Shown here: positions 30,971-39,608 of the stretch, in pieces | Position numbering within the stretch: position 1 is the first letter of the stretch | How the letters are laid out: each line of letters begins with the position of its first letter | From: an uncultured Lachnospiraceae bacterium | GTDB taxonomy: Bacteria; Bacillota; Clostridia; Lachnospirales; Lachnospiraceae | Length of the DNA stretch: 64,000 nt | Reading direction: 5' to 3' | NCBI GenBank assembly: GCA_947589315.1 | Contig: CANPZE010000010.1 | Span: forward strand, 1 to 64,000 | Made by a program: the position numbers and the translations under genes | Notes under the pieces: generated by a model | Database searches by the model: none | Told to the model about the DNA's origin: nothing | Seen by the model: the letters and a program-made list of their open reading frames with translations, nothing else

Positions 30971-31936
30971 TCAAATAGAAACTTCTATTTTCGTTTTTCC
31001 ATCATCATTTACCGCGACCTCTTTCACCACATACTGTGGCGTATTGTTGATGCACATGTAAATCCGTCCCACATATTCCCCGACCAATCCCAGAACACAC
31101 AGGATAACACCTGACATAAAAAGCATTACTGCAACTGTAGAACTCCACCCCGCCGCTATATTGTGAAATAACAAGCGCCTGACAACTATGTATACACCAT
31201 AGGTAAATCCCACAGTTGCACTTAGCACTCCAATATACGTGGCAATCCGGAGCGGCACGACAGAAAATGCTGTAAAGCCGTTCATCCATAAACCCAATAG
31301 TTTTTTAAACGAGTAACCGGACACGCCGTTTTTTCTCGGCAACTGTTCCACCTCAACTGTGGCAATATTATGCGTTGTGCGCAACAGCAGACCTGCCATG
31401 TACGGATAAGGGTTCTCGTATTTTTTTATTTCGTCCACAATATATTTCCTCGCCAGGAAAAAAATGGACACCGGGATATCTTTCGGCTGGTCTATCAATA
31501 TTTCATTTACTTTATTTGCAAGCCAAGACCCCATCCGACGGAACAAGGATCTCTTTTCTTTGCTCACCCATTTTGTAGATACAGCATCATACCCCTCCCT
31601 CAGCTTATCCAGCATTACACCTATCATTTCCATCTGTGTCTGTCCGTCATCGTCACTAACCACAATACAATTCCCCGACACATAATGAAACCCAGCCATT
31701 ATGGCTGCATGCTGCCCACTGTTTTTCGCCAGGTTTACTCCTGTGATATGACTATCTTCCATCGCCATGGCGCTTACAACATCCCATGTCCGGTCATGGG
31801 AACAGTCATTGACCAGAACAAACTCATAATCTGCAATCCCAAGCTCTGTAAATATATTTATGTCTCTTGCAATGACATCTCTAATATTGTGCTCCGCATT
31901 ATAACAAGGAATTACAACCGATAACTTTTCCTGCAT
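30971..31936 (-). CDS. GtrB/DPM1-like family 2 glycosyltransferase with C-terminal TM segments
   Basis: LSVVIPCYNAEHNIRDV ... VLVNDCSHDRTW ... VVSDDDGQTQMEMI ... GEYVGRIYMCINNTPQYVV. Confidence 0.9.
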   Translation of the reverse strand: MQEKLSVVIPCYNAEHNIRDVIARDINIFTELGIADYEFVLVNDCSHDRTWDVVSAMAMEDSHITGVNLAKNSGQHAAIMAGFHYVSGNCIVVSDDDGQTQMEMIGVMLDKLREGYDAVSTKWVSKEKRSLFRRMGSWLANKVNEILIDQPKDIPVSIFFLARKYIVDEIKKYENPYPYMAGLLLRTTHNIATVEVEQLPRKNGVSGYSFKKLLGLWMNGFTAFSVVPLRIATYIGVLSATVGFTYGVYIVVRRLLFHNIAAGWSSTVAVMLFMSGVILCVLGLVGEYVGRIYMCINNTPQYVVKEVAVNDDGKTKIEVSI

Positions 31937-31950
31937 TTTTTCAGCCTTTC

Positions 31951-33096
31951 CTAACTATATGTTTCCATTAGGCATTTTCTTACTCCATCCACATCCTCCG
32001 AACACAGTAAATAATAACCATGTCTATTGGAACTGTCTGTAACCTTCCCGCTTAATTCCTTTCCAATTTCTGAGCGCATAATGTATTCTGGATGTTGTTT
32101 TTGTAATTTGAACCATACCGTTTTATCTTTTTCCGATAAAACAAACCGGATTGCGGCCGCGCGCCGTTTTTCCTTTTTCCCCAGATCAGGTTTCTTTCCC
32201 AATGCCGTCTGCACAACTGCTTGTACATAATCGATCCCTGTTGTCAATTCTACCAAGTCACTGCCAATGCAGTCTCCTCCCATCCGGGCTCCCACTTCTA
32301 TAATCACAATATTTTTTTTACTATCTATTTTCACCTCTGTGTGGGATGCCCCATTCTTTATTCGGAGACTGTCCAGCGCATGAAACACCACCTGCCGAAC
32401 CCGCTTGACCAGTTCCGCATTCAATCCCGCCGGTTCCAGATGGGCTACTTCTATAAAATGCGGCGCTCCCGTGGTATATTTTTTCGTAATTGCCAGGAGC
32501 TGATGCTCGCCCATCCATGATATGCATTCTACGCTGTATTCTTCTCCCTGCACAAATTCCTCGACCAGTGCTCGCTTGTCAAAGCCTACTTGCTTTGCCG
32601 CCTCAATTGCCTGCTCAAGATCATTTGGATCCTCGACCATTGTAATGCCTCGGCTTCCCGACCGGTCAAGCGGCTTGACGATCACCGGATAGTTGATTTC
32701 CATATTCTGCAGATCGCCTATGGACGTTACACATATACTTTTTGGTGACGGATCCCCGTTTTTTTCAAAACACTCTCTCATACAGTGTTTATTTGTCGTC
32801 AGCTGCGCACATTCCATACTGTTTCCTGTCAGCCCCATTTCGTTCGCCACATAGTTTACTGTCACTGACGCAAGGTCTGACGCAATGCTGCAGATTCCGT
32901 CTATCCCGATTTCCCTGCATTTACATAATATCTTTTCTTTCTCTACGATACTGATGGGATAAAAAAAATCTGCGCTTTTCTCACCCACGTCATTGCTTTT
33001 CCATGCAAAAACATGCGTCTGTATGCCCATTTTTTTTGCTTTCTGTATTAAAGGCTCCTGTAAATAAGAAGCCCCTAATATAGCTAATTTTGTCAT
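31951..33096 (-). CDS. ATP-grasp protein (carboxylate-amine ligase-like)
   Basis: MTKLAILGASYLQEPLIQKAKKMG ... VIVKPLDRSGSRGITMV ... IIEVGARMGGDCIGSDLVELTTGIDYV. Start at 33096 with a GGAG RBS. Confidence 0.87.
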   Translation of the reverse strand: MTKLAILGASYLQEPLIQKAKKMGIQTHVFAWKSNDVGEKSADFFYPISIVEKEKILCKCREIGIDGICSIASDLASVTVNYVANEMGLTGNSMECAQLTTNKHCMRECFEKNGDPSPKSICVTSIGDLQNMEINYPVIVKPLDRSGSRGITMVEDPNDLEQAIEAAKQVGFDKRALVEEFVQGEEYSVECISWMGEHQLLAITKKYTTGAPHFIEVAHLEPAGLNAELVKRVRQVVFHALDSLRIKNGASHTEVKIDSKKNIVIIEVGARMGGDCIGSDLVELTTGIDYVQAVVQTALGKKPDLGKKEKRRAAAIRFVLSEKDKTVWFKLQKQHPEYIMRSEIGKELSGKVTDSSNRHGYYLLCSEDVDGVRKCLMETYS

Positions 33097-33236
33097 CAAA
33101 AAGTCTCCTTCGCCGCATGCGGACACATCCGGTCTTATCTCATGGCTGCTTCTCCAAACTCATCTATTCTGTATAATCCCTGCCAACATTGCCTGCCGGA
33201 GCCAGATGAAACAATAAAATAATATCTAATGGGACA

Positions 33237-33308
33237 TCATATACATGCCATGCCCATCAGATATGCCCCTCCATCCAGCATATATCGTTGGCGATTAAAA
33301 CCGACCAT
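33237..33308 (-). pseudogene. Decayed N-terminus of WecE/RffA-like aminotransferase (module L copy)
   Basis: MVGFNRQRYMLDGGAYLMGMACI* aligns with MISFNRPPHAGNEGQYMAAAV at 34493 and ISFNKALHTGNEVQYMAEAI at 56.8 kb. Confidence 0.6.
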
Positions 33309-33338
33309 TTTTCCCATGCATTCCCCGCCGACAGACAA

Positions 33339-33381
33339 TTGAAATCAGCCTGAAAATCCGTATACTGGATATATAAGGTCA
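33339..33381 (+). repeat. Inverted repeat copy A flanking the recombinase
   Basis: ttgaaatcagcctgaaaatccgTATACTGGATATATAAGGTCA; the 21-bp core at 33361-33381 is identical to the reverse complement of copies B and C. Confidence 0.9.
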
Positions 33382-33396
33382 TCTATTTCAGATACA

Positions 33397-33424
33397 ATTA
33401 TATACGATGTTGCGAAAAATGCAA
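33397..33424 (-). promoter_or_regulatory. Candidate invertible promoter pointing at module L
   Basis: Minus strand TTGCAT-N16-TATAAT, just inside repeat A; perfect -10, weak -35. Confidence 0.5.
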
Positions 33425-33453
33425 GTACTATTTTATGACATATTTCTATAAAT

Positions 33454-34377
33454 TTACCATTTTATGAGTTCTACACACTTTCTTTTTTCCTCCATACGGG
33501 GATGTACGTACATATTCAGCGTGGTATTGACCGACGTATGACCCAGAATTTCACTGACGCTTTTGCAGTCCGCGCCATTTTCAATGCATCTTGTCGCAAA
33601 TGTATGACGCAAACAGTGAAAATGCAGTCCGTCAATGTCGTGATGTTCCAGAAAGGACATATAAAACTTGCGAAAGGTACGGGGTTCCGTAAAATGTTCG
33701 CTGTTTGTCAGGACATACCCCTCCGGATTGATGTCTTCCAGACGGCGAATCACCTGACATACCCTACTGGACAGCGGGATATCGCGGACGGAGGCGCTGG
33801 TTTTCGGCGTTGTAATGATCACCCGCGTCTTTGGTTCCGCATCCTGCATATAAATCCGCTGAAGCGTTTGTCTGACATGGACAGTCCCGTCCTCTATGTC
33901 AATATCGCTCCATTTTAGCGCACACAGTTCACCGATACGCATGCCGCTGTTCATACATAGAAGAATGCCAAAGCTTTTGAATGACAAGTCTTCAAGGACT
34001 GCCTGTATCAGTTTTTTCTGCTCGCCAGGGCTGAAAACCTGACGTTTTTTATTTGTCGTCCGCGGCATGAAGTGAATTTCCAGCATATAATTGTCTGCCA
34101 AACCCTTTTTTGAGGCAAATTTCAGTACCTGCTTTAACAGCACAACCAGATTCTGAACCGATGACTTTTTCAGAGAATGTCCATTATCCGCCCCGACGCT
34201 CTGCCAATGCAGCACCGCTTCCTGGATGCGCTCCTCTGTGAGCTCTGTCATTTGCAGATTTCCAAGCGCAGGCATGAGGTAATTCCTGACCTCAAAACAG
34301 TAGTGGGCATACGTAGATTCCTTAATGTAATTTTTTTTCTCATTCAACCATATTTCAAGCACTTCTTTCAATATCAT
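33454..34377 (-). CDS. Tyrosine site-specific recombinase (integrase family)
   Basis: 307 aa; catalytic GMRIGELCALKWSDID, HCLRHTFATRCIENGAD, LGHTSVNTTLNMYVH; RBS ggagg upstream. Confidence 0.94.
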   Translation of the reverse strand: MILKEVLEIWLNEKKNYIKESTYAHYCFEVRNYLMPALGNLQMTELTEERIQEAVLHWQSVGADNGHSLKKSSVQNLVVLLKQVLKFASKKGLADNYMLEIHFMPRTTNKKRQVFSPGEQKKLIQAVLEDLSFKSFGILLCMNSGMRIGELCALKWSDIDIEDGTVHVRQTLQRIYMQDAEPKTRVIITTPKTSASVRDIPLSSRVCQVIRRLEDINPEGYVLTNSEHFTEPRTFRKFYMSFLEHHDIDGLHFHCLRHTFATRCIENGADCKSVSEILGHTSVNTTLNMYVHPRMEEKRKCVELIKW

Positions 34378-34388
34378 ATGTAATTTTC

Positions 34389-34463
34389 CTCCTTTTCTGA
34401 TGGCGTCAAAGGCCGGATTTTTGACCTTATATATCCAGTATACAAATTTCCAGCTGATTTCAA
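34389..34463 (-). repeat. Inverted repeat copy B plus recombinase leader
   Basis: Core 34422-34442 is inverted relative to copy A. 34389-34442 matches 56695-56748 at 53 of 54 bases by eye. Confidence 0.9.
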
Positions 34464-34492
34464 CCTGTCAATGGTAAGGGGAATGCGGAAAG

Positions 34493-34744
34493 ATGATAAG
34501 CTTTAACAGGCCGCCGCATGCTGGAAATGAAGGACAATATATGGCTGCGGCAGTCGCAAATGGAAAGATTCTGCGGGAATGGTGCATTTATCCGTCGGAG
34601 CAGCTTATGTTCTATATCAATGCAAAGAATCTCGGCATGTTTTACGGCGAGAATCGGCATACGACGAGGGAAAGCGAACGGCTGGTGAGGCTGCCGATGC
34701 ACTATGGATTGGCAGAGAGCGATATGGAGAAAGGCATGCATTGA
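34493..34744 (+). pseudogene. Internally deleted WecE/RffA-like aminotransferase (module M copy)
   Basis: MISFNRPPHAGNEGQYMAAAVANGKI (family N-terminus) runs directly to ENRHTTRESERLVRLPMHYGLAESDMEK (family C-terminus); the PLP-binding middle is missing. Confidence 0.75.
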
Positions 34745-34765
34745 AATTGAACGATTCTGGAAGGA

Positions 34766-36010
34766 GTGCTGATTATGCGGCTGACAGGGAAAAAAATAAT
34801 GCTTCTGGGCGGAAACTATTATCAAATGACGGCAACAAAGGCCGCGAAAGAGTTGGGATGCCATGTAATCAGCGTGGATTATCTGCCAGATAATCCTGCC
34901 CATAAATACGCGGACGAATACCATAATATAAGCACAACGGACCATGAGGCCGTATTAAGGCTGGCGCGGGAGCTTCGAATTGACGGCATCGTCTCTTACG
35001 CGTCCGATGTCTCAGCGCCGACGGCGGCATATGTGGCGGAGCGGATGGGGCTGCCGACAAATCCATACGAATCTGTTTTCAAGCTGACGCGTAAGGATTT
35101 GATAAGGCCGTTTATGGAGGCGCACGGGTTTCATTTCCCGCGTGGAGGAAGCTTTACGGAATTCGATGGGGCGTACGCTTTTTTTCAAACGATCGGAAAG
35201 CCTGCCATGGTAAAGCCGGTGGATGCGTCAGGCAGCAAGGGGGTCAGCAGGATATCGGAAGAAAGCGCTTTTGAGGCGGCGTTTCAGGAAGCGAAAAAAT
35301 ATTCCAGATGCGGCGGCATTGTCGTTGAGGAGTTCATTCAGAGGGAGGGCTACCAGATTGCGGGAGACGGATTCCTGGTCGATGGAAAGCTTGTATTTGC
35401 GGGACTGATGAATGAACATTTTGACAGGCTGGTGAATCCGCTGGTTCCGATCGGGGAAAGCTATCCTTCGGTTTTGGACGATGCGCTGAAAGAAAAGGCG
35501 CGTTCTGAAATTGAGCGCCTCATGAAGCTTCTGAACATGAAGACGGGAGCCTTAAACCTTGATTTTATCGTGGACCAAAGCGGTAACGTCTATATACTTG
35601 AAATCGGTCCCAGGAACGGCGGAAACCTGATCACGGATGCGATCCGGGCGGCGACTGGTGTGGATCTTGCAAAATATACGATATTGGCCGCATTGGGAGA
35701 AGACTGCTCGGATCTGCGCGAAAGGGAGGCTCGACAGTATGTGTCTTCCTATGTGATCCATGCTGCACAGGATGGGACATTTGAGGGGCTGGAAATCAGT
35801 CCCGGGCTGCAAAAGGATGTGCTCCGGAAAGATCTGTTCATAAAACGCGGCGAACATGTGCACAGGTTTGAAAACGGCGGATTCGGGATAGGCGCGATGC
35901 TGCTCCGGCATGATTCGGTGGAAGAAATGCTGTACCGGATGGACCACATGGAGGAATATTTACGTGTGGCGGAAAAGCAAACGCCTTTGACGCAAAGTGA
36001 AAAAACATGA
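34766..36010 (+). CDS. ATP-grasp protein
   Basis: KKIMLLGGNYYQMTATKAAKELG ... AMVKPVDASGSKGVSRI ... VYILEIGPRNGGNLITDAIRAATGVD. Translation may start at MRLTGKKI (34775). Confidence 0.88.
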   Translation: MLIMRLTGKKIMLLGGNYYQMTATKAAKELGCHVISVDYLPDNPAHKYADEYHNISTTDHEAVLRLARELRIDGIVSYASDVSAPTAAYVAERMGLPTNPYESVFKLTRKDLIRPFMEAHGFHFPRGGSFTEFDGAYAFFQTIGKPAMVKPVDASGSKGVSRISEESAFEAAFQEAKKYSRCGGIVVEEFIQREGYQIAGDGFLVDGKLVFAGLMNEHFDRLVNPLVPIGESYPSVLDDALKEKARSEIERLMKLLNMKTGALNLDFIVDQSGNVYILEIGPRNGGNLITDAIRAATGVDLAKYTILAALGEDCSDLREREARQYVSSYVIHAAQDGTFEGLEISPGLQKDVLRKDLFIKRGEHVHRFENGGFGIGAMLLRHDSVEEMLYRMDHMEEYLRVAEKQTPLTQSEKT

Positions 36011-37428
36011 AAAAATCAACAGCGTTAAAAGCTGGCTTCTGGTGTGTTGTCGCGGAAATTCTGGTGCGCGGAATCTCCTTTTTTTCGACGCCGATTTATA
36101 CGAGGATTCTTCCGAAGGCCGTATTTGGAAACGTTAAAGTTTTTGAGTCTTGGATATACATATTGGCGCCGGTTATATCGCTCAGCTTATATCAAAGCGT
36201 GGAGCGGGCAAGATTAGATTTTCGGGAAAAATATGATGCTTATATATCTTCGATTGTAACATTGCAGTTTATACTGTTTACGATAGCGGGTGCGATTTCT
36301 TTCATATGGAAAGAATGGATCAAGGGCTTATTTTCTTTTTCGGAATGTATGCTGTGGATTGCGATTGCGTATGGCTTTTCTTATGCGTGTATCCTATGCA
36401 TGCAAAAAAGAGAACGACAGTTTTATCATTATAAAAGCAATGTCATGATTTCAGTTTTTACTGTTGTTCCGCCGGTTGCCCTGTCTACTTTGTTGCTCTT
36501 GAAGGCCGGCGGTTCCATGAGTGAAGTGCAGTTGACGGATATCAGAATTGCCGGATTTTATGCGCCGATCATTTTACTTGGCTTGGTGATTGCCGGCGTG
36601 ATTTACAGCCGGGGAAGAACACTGGTCAATTTTGAATACTGGAAATACGGAATGCAATATTCTGTGCCGCTTATCGTTTATACTGTGTCTGCACAGATTT
36701 TGTACCAGTCAGATAAAATCATGATCCAGAGGATCAGCGGGGAGGATGTCGCGGCAATTTATTCTCTTGCGACAACGATAGTCTATATAGCGGATATATT
36801 GTCCAACGCAATACAGGGAGCATGGATCCCATGGTTATTTGCAAAACTGAATGACAAATCGACGGACGAAGTAAGAAGAACATGGATTCTGCTGACAGCA
36901 GGAATGAGCCTGCTTTCGTGGGGTATTGTCATGGTTTCTCCAGAGCTGGTTTCATTTATGGGAGGAAACGGATATGAAGATGCGATATGGCTCATGGGTT
37001 CTATGCTTTCTGCGGCTGTATTCCAGTTTGTAATGCTATCGTTTGTTTCTGTGGAAAAGTTTTATAAGAAAACAGGTTATAGTGGACAGGCAGGAATTGC
37101 CATTGCAGTGATCAATATTGTGCTGAATTATATAGGAATCCGCATATTTGGATACCATGCGGCAGCTTATACTACTGCTGTTTCCTATTTCACGGCGATA
37201 TTGATTCATTATAGATATACAAAACGATACGCAGAGAAAGATGCTGTGCCTATGTCTGCCTTGATCATAATATGTGTGAGTGGGTGGGTAATGAATATGT
37301 TGTCTATGATACTTTACCACAGAAGCATACTGGAACGTTGGACGGTACTGATTATTGTGATTGGATTGCTCCTGGCAACAGGGCGAAAGCAAATCAAAGA
37401 ATTTATGAATATGATTTTGCGACCATAG
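36007..37428 (+). CDS. Oligosaccharide flippase (Wzx-like)
   Basis: 473 aa; MKKSTALKAGFWCVVAEILVRGISFFSTPIYTRILPKAVFGNVKVFESW plus many TM segments. Confidence 0.88.
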   Translation: MKKSTALKAGFWCVVAEILVRGISFFSTPIYTRILPKAVFGNVKVFESWIYILAPVISLSLYQSVERARLDFREKYDAYISSIVTLQFILFTIAGAISFIWKEWIKGLFSFSECMLWIAIAYGFSYACILCMQKRERQFYHYKSNVMISVFTVVPPVALSTLLLLKAGGSMSEVQLTDIRIAGFYAPIILLGLVIAGVIYSRGRTLVNFEYWKYGMQYSVPLIVYTVSAQILYQSDKIMIQRISGEDVAAIYSLATTIVYIADILSNAIQGAWIPWLFAKLNDKSTDEVRRTWILLTAGMSLLSWGIVMVSPELVSFMGGNGYEDAIWLMGSMLSAAVFQFVMLSFVSVEKFYKKTGYSGQAGIAIAVINIVLNYIGIRIFGYHAAAYTTAVSYFTAILIHYRYTKRYAEKDAVPMSALIIICVSGWVMNMLSMILYHRSILERWTVLIIVIGLLLATGRKQIKEFMNMILRP

Positions 37429-37443
37429 AGAGGAAGATACAGA

Positions 37444-38436
37444 ATGCAAATGGTAAAAAATCGATTGTCGATCGTTGTTCCCTGCTATAATGCAGAAAAA
37501 AATATTGAACAGGTCGTATGCCAGGCAGAAAAGATTTTGCGGGACAACCACATCGAAGATTATGAATTTGTGCTGGTAAATGATGCTTCTAAGGATAATA
37601 CGTTTTCAGCGCTCCAGAGAATGGCTGAGGAAAAAGCATATGTGACAGCGCTTGATCTGGCAAAAAACAGCGGACAGCATGGCGCGCTGATGGCAGGCTT
37701 CCACTATGTGACAGGCGAATATGTGGTCACATGCGAAGATGACGGACAGACGCAGATCCAGGCGATTGGAAGGATGATGGATAAGCTGCAGGAGGGATAT
37801 GATGTTGTGGCGGCGAAGTATATGCAGAGACCACAGACTTCTCCCTTTCGGAGTTTTGGGCGTTATATGGCAAAGCAGATGTCAGTTGCAATGATGCCGA
37901 GGCCCAAAGGAATCAGCGTTCCGATTTTTTTCCTTGCGAGGAGGTTTGTTATTGATGAGATGACAAAATATGAGCATTCTTATCCATATGTAACTGGTTT
38001 ATTGCTTCGAACCACTCATAATATTGCAAATGTGGAGGTGGAGCAGCTGGAGCGCCTTTCCGGAAATACTGGGTATACGTTTCGTAAGCTGGTACGGCTC
38101 TGGCTGAATGGTTTTACTGCTTTTTCCATTAAGCCTTTAAGAATAGCGACATTCATGGGATTTTTTTCTGCATTGACTGGTATTGTATATGCGATTATGA
38201 TTGTTTTCCGCAGATTTGTGTTCAATGATGTTGTGGCAGGATGGAGTTCTCTCATTTCAATTACACTGGTCATGTCTGGATTGATGCTGTGTGTGCTGGG
38301 GATGATAGGGGAATATGTAGGCAGGATTTATATGTGCATCAATCGTACGCCGCAATTTGTTGTGAGAGAAATCGTTTCTGAACAAGTTGAAAGAACAGAC
38401 ACATATGTAAAACACAGAGAGGACGGGGCAATATGA
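37444..38436 (+). CDS. GtrB/DPM1-like family 2 glycosyltransferase
   Basis: LSIVVPCYNAEKNIEQV ... VLVNDASKDNTF ... CEDDGQTQIQAI ... GEYVGRIYMCINRTPQFVV. Confidence 0.9.
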   Translation: MQMVKNRLSIVVPCYNAEKNIEQVVCQAEKILRDNHIEDYEFVLVNDASKDNTFSALQRMAEEKAYVTALDLAKNSGQHGALMAGFHYVTGEYVVTCEDDGQTQIQAIGRMMDKLQEGYDVVAAKYMQRPQTSPFRSFGRYMAKQMSVAMMPRPKGISVPIFFLARRFVIDEMTKYEHSYPYVTGLLLRTTHNIANVEVEQLERLSGNTGYTFRKLVRLWLNGFTAFSIKPLRIATFMGFFSALTGIVYAIMIVFRRFVFNDVVAGWSSLISITLVMSGLMLCVLGMIGEYVGRIYMCINRTPQFVVREIVSEQVERTDTYVKHREDGAI

Positions 38437-39104
38437 GGAAGGTCGTAATATTCGGGACAACAAACTTTTCACGCGAGCTGAGCTATTATGTCGAACATGA
38501 CGGCGGGGATGAGGTTGCGGCTTATGTCTTGGATAAAAAATACATGAAGGAATCCACACTTGATGGGAAAAAAGTGATCGCATATGAAGAATTGGAATCT
38601 GTTTACGCAAAGGATGAGATAGAGATTCTCATCTCACTTGGCTACTCTCGCATGAACCAAAATAGGAAAGAGGTTTTTGAACGCTGTAAGAGAGATGGAT
38701 GGCAAATCGGTTCTTTTATTCATTCTTCGGTTGAAAATCTTGCCAGCTCGGTTGGAGAAGGTAATCTGATCATGGATAAAGCAGAATTGAGATTTCATTC
38801 TGTAATAGGGGATGGAAATATTTTAATGACGAAAACCGTAATTTCGCATGATTGTATAGTAGGTGACTTTAATTATTTCGCAGGGAGCAATCACATAACT
38901 GGATATTGTAATATTGGAAATTATAATTTTTTTGGAACAAACTGCGTTATAACGGACAGAAGGATAATCGGAAATCACAATATTGTGGGTGCCGGAGTGT
39001 GTCTGAATCGACCACTTGAAGATCACATGTTCGTTGCACCTGCGGCAAACAGAATCAACTCAGCAAGTGAAAAAATGATGGATTTAATGTTGATAGGAAA
39101 ATGA
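38433..39104 (+). CDS. NeuD-like sugar acyltransferase
   Basis: MRKVVIFGTTNFSRELSYYVEHDGGDEVAAYVLDKKY... hexapeptide-like region; paralogue of 30171-30845. Confidence 0.8.
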   Translation: MRKVVIFGTTNFSRELSYYVEHDGGDEVAAYVLDKKYMKESTLDGKKVIAYEELESVYAKDEIEILISLGYSRMNQNRKEVFERCKRDGWQIGSFIHSSVENLASSVGEGNLIMDKAELRFHSVIGDGNILMTKTVISHDCIVGDFNYFAGSNHITGYCNIGNYNFFGTNCVITDRRIIGNHNIVGAGVCLNRPLEDHMFVAPAANRINSASEKMMDLMLIGK

Positions 39105-39111
39105 AAGACAG

Positions 39112-39492
39112 ATGAATGGAATGAAGATGCAACACAGACTGACCGTTGACCATATTGGCATTGCCGTTAGGGATATAGGAACTGCCGTAAAGGAATATGA
39201 ACTTCTTGGATTCAGGAAACTGCATGACAGTGTGATTGAGGGGAAAACGCAGGAGGTCAGGGCGCAGTTCATGAGAAACGGCACAACCACGATAGAACTG
39301 CTGGAACCCTTGGATAAGGAATCAAAGAGCGAACTGGATTCTTACTTGAAAACGCCTCTGTACAAAATGTACCACATATGCTATGAGTCGGAGAATTTTG
39401 ATTCAGATGTTGAATATCTGATGAATACGATGCGGGCCAGAAAAATCGGGGGGGGGAATTTAAGGATTCCTCCCATGAGCAAAGGCGCCTGA
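39112..39492 (+). pseudogene. VOC (glyoxalase/epimerase-like) protein, frameshifted at a poly-G tract (possibly phase-OFF)
   Basis: LTVDHIGIAVRDIGTAVKEYELLGFRKLHDS...; the frame breaks at G9 (39448-39456). The other frame continues ...RRLIFLWVKNIGVIEIAEYKEENKIWREPF*, matching the module L paralogue. Confidence 0.75.
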
Positions 39493-39608
39493 TATTTTTG
39501 TGGGTGAAAAATATCGGGGTGATTGAGATTGCGGAATATAAGGAAGAAAATAAGATTTGGAGGGAACCTTTTTAAAAAAGGGTTTAATATCCAGGAAGGA
39601 CGGGGATC

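Noticed and set aside
33454-34377. Recombinase as the integrase of a prophage or conjugative element
   Set aside because: No phage structural, relaxase, excisionase or T4SS genes in the window and no attachment site at a tRNA; the flanking inverted repeats fit a local switch better.
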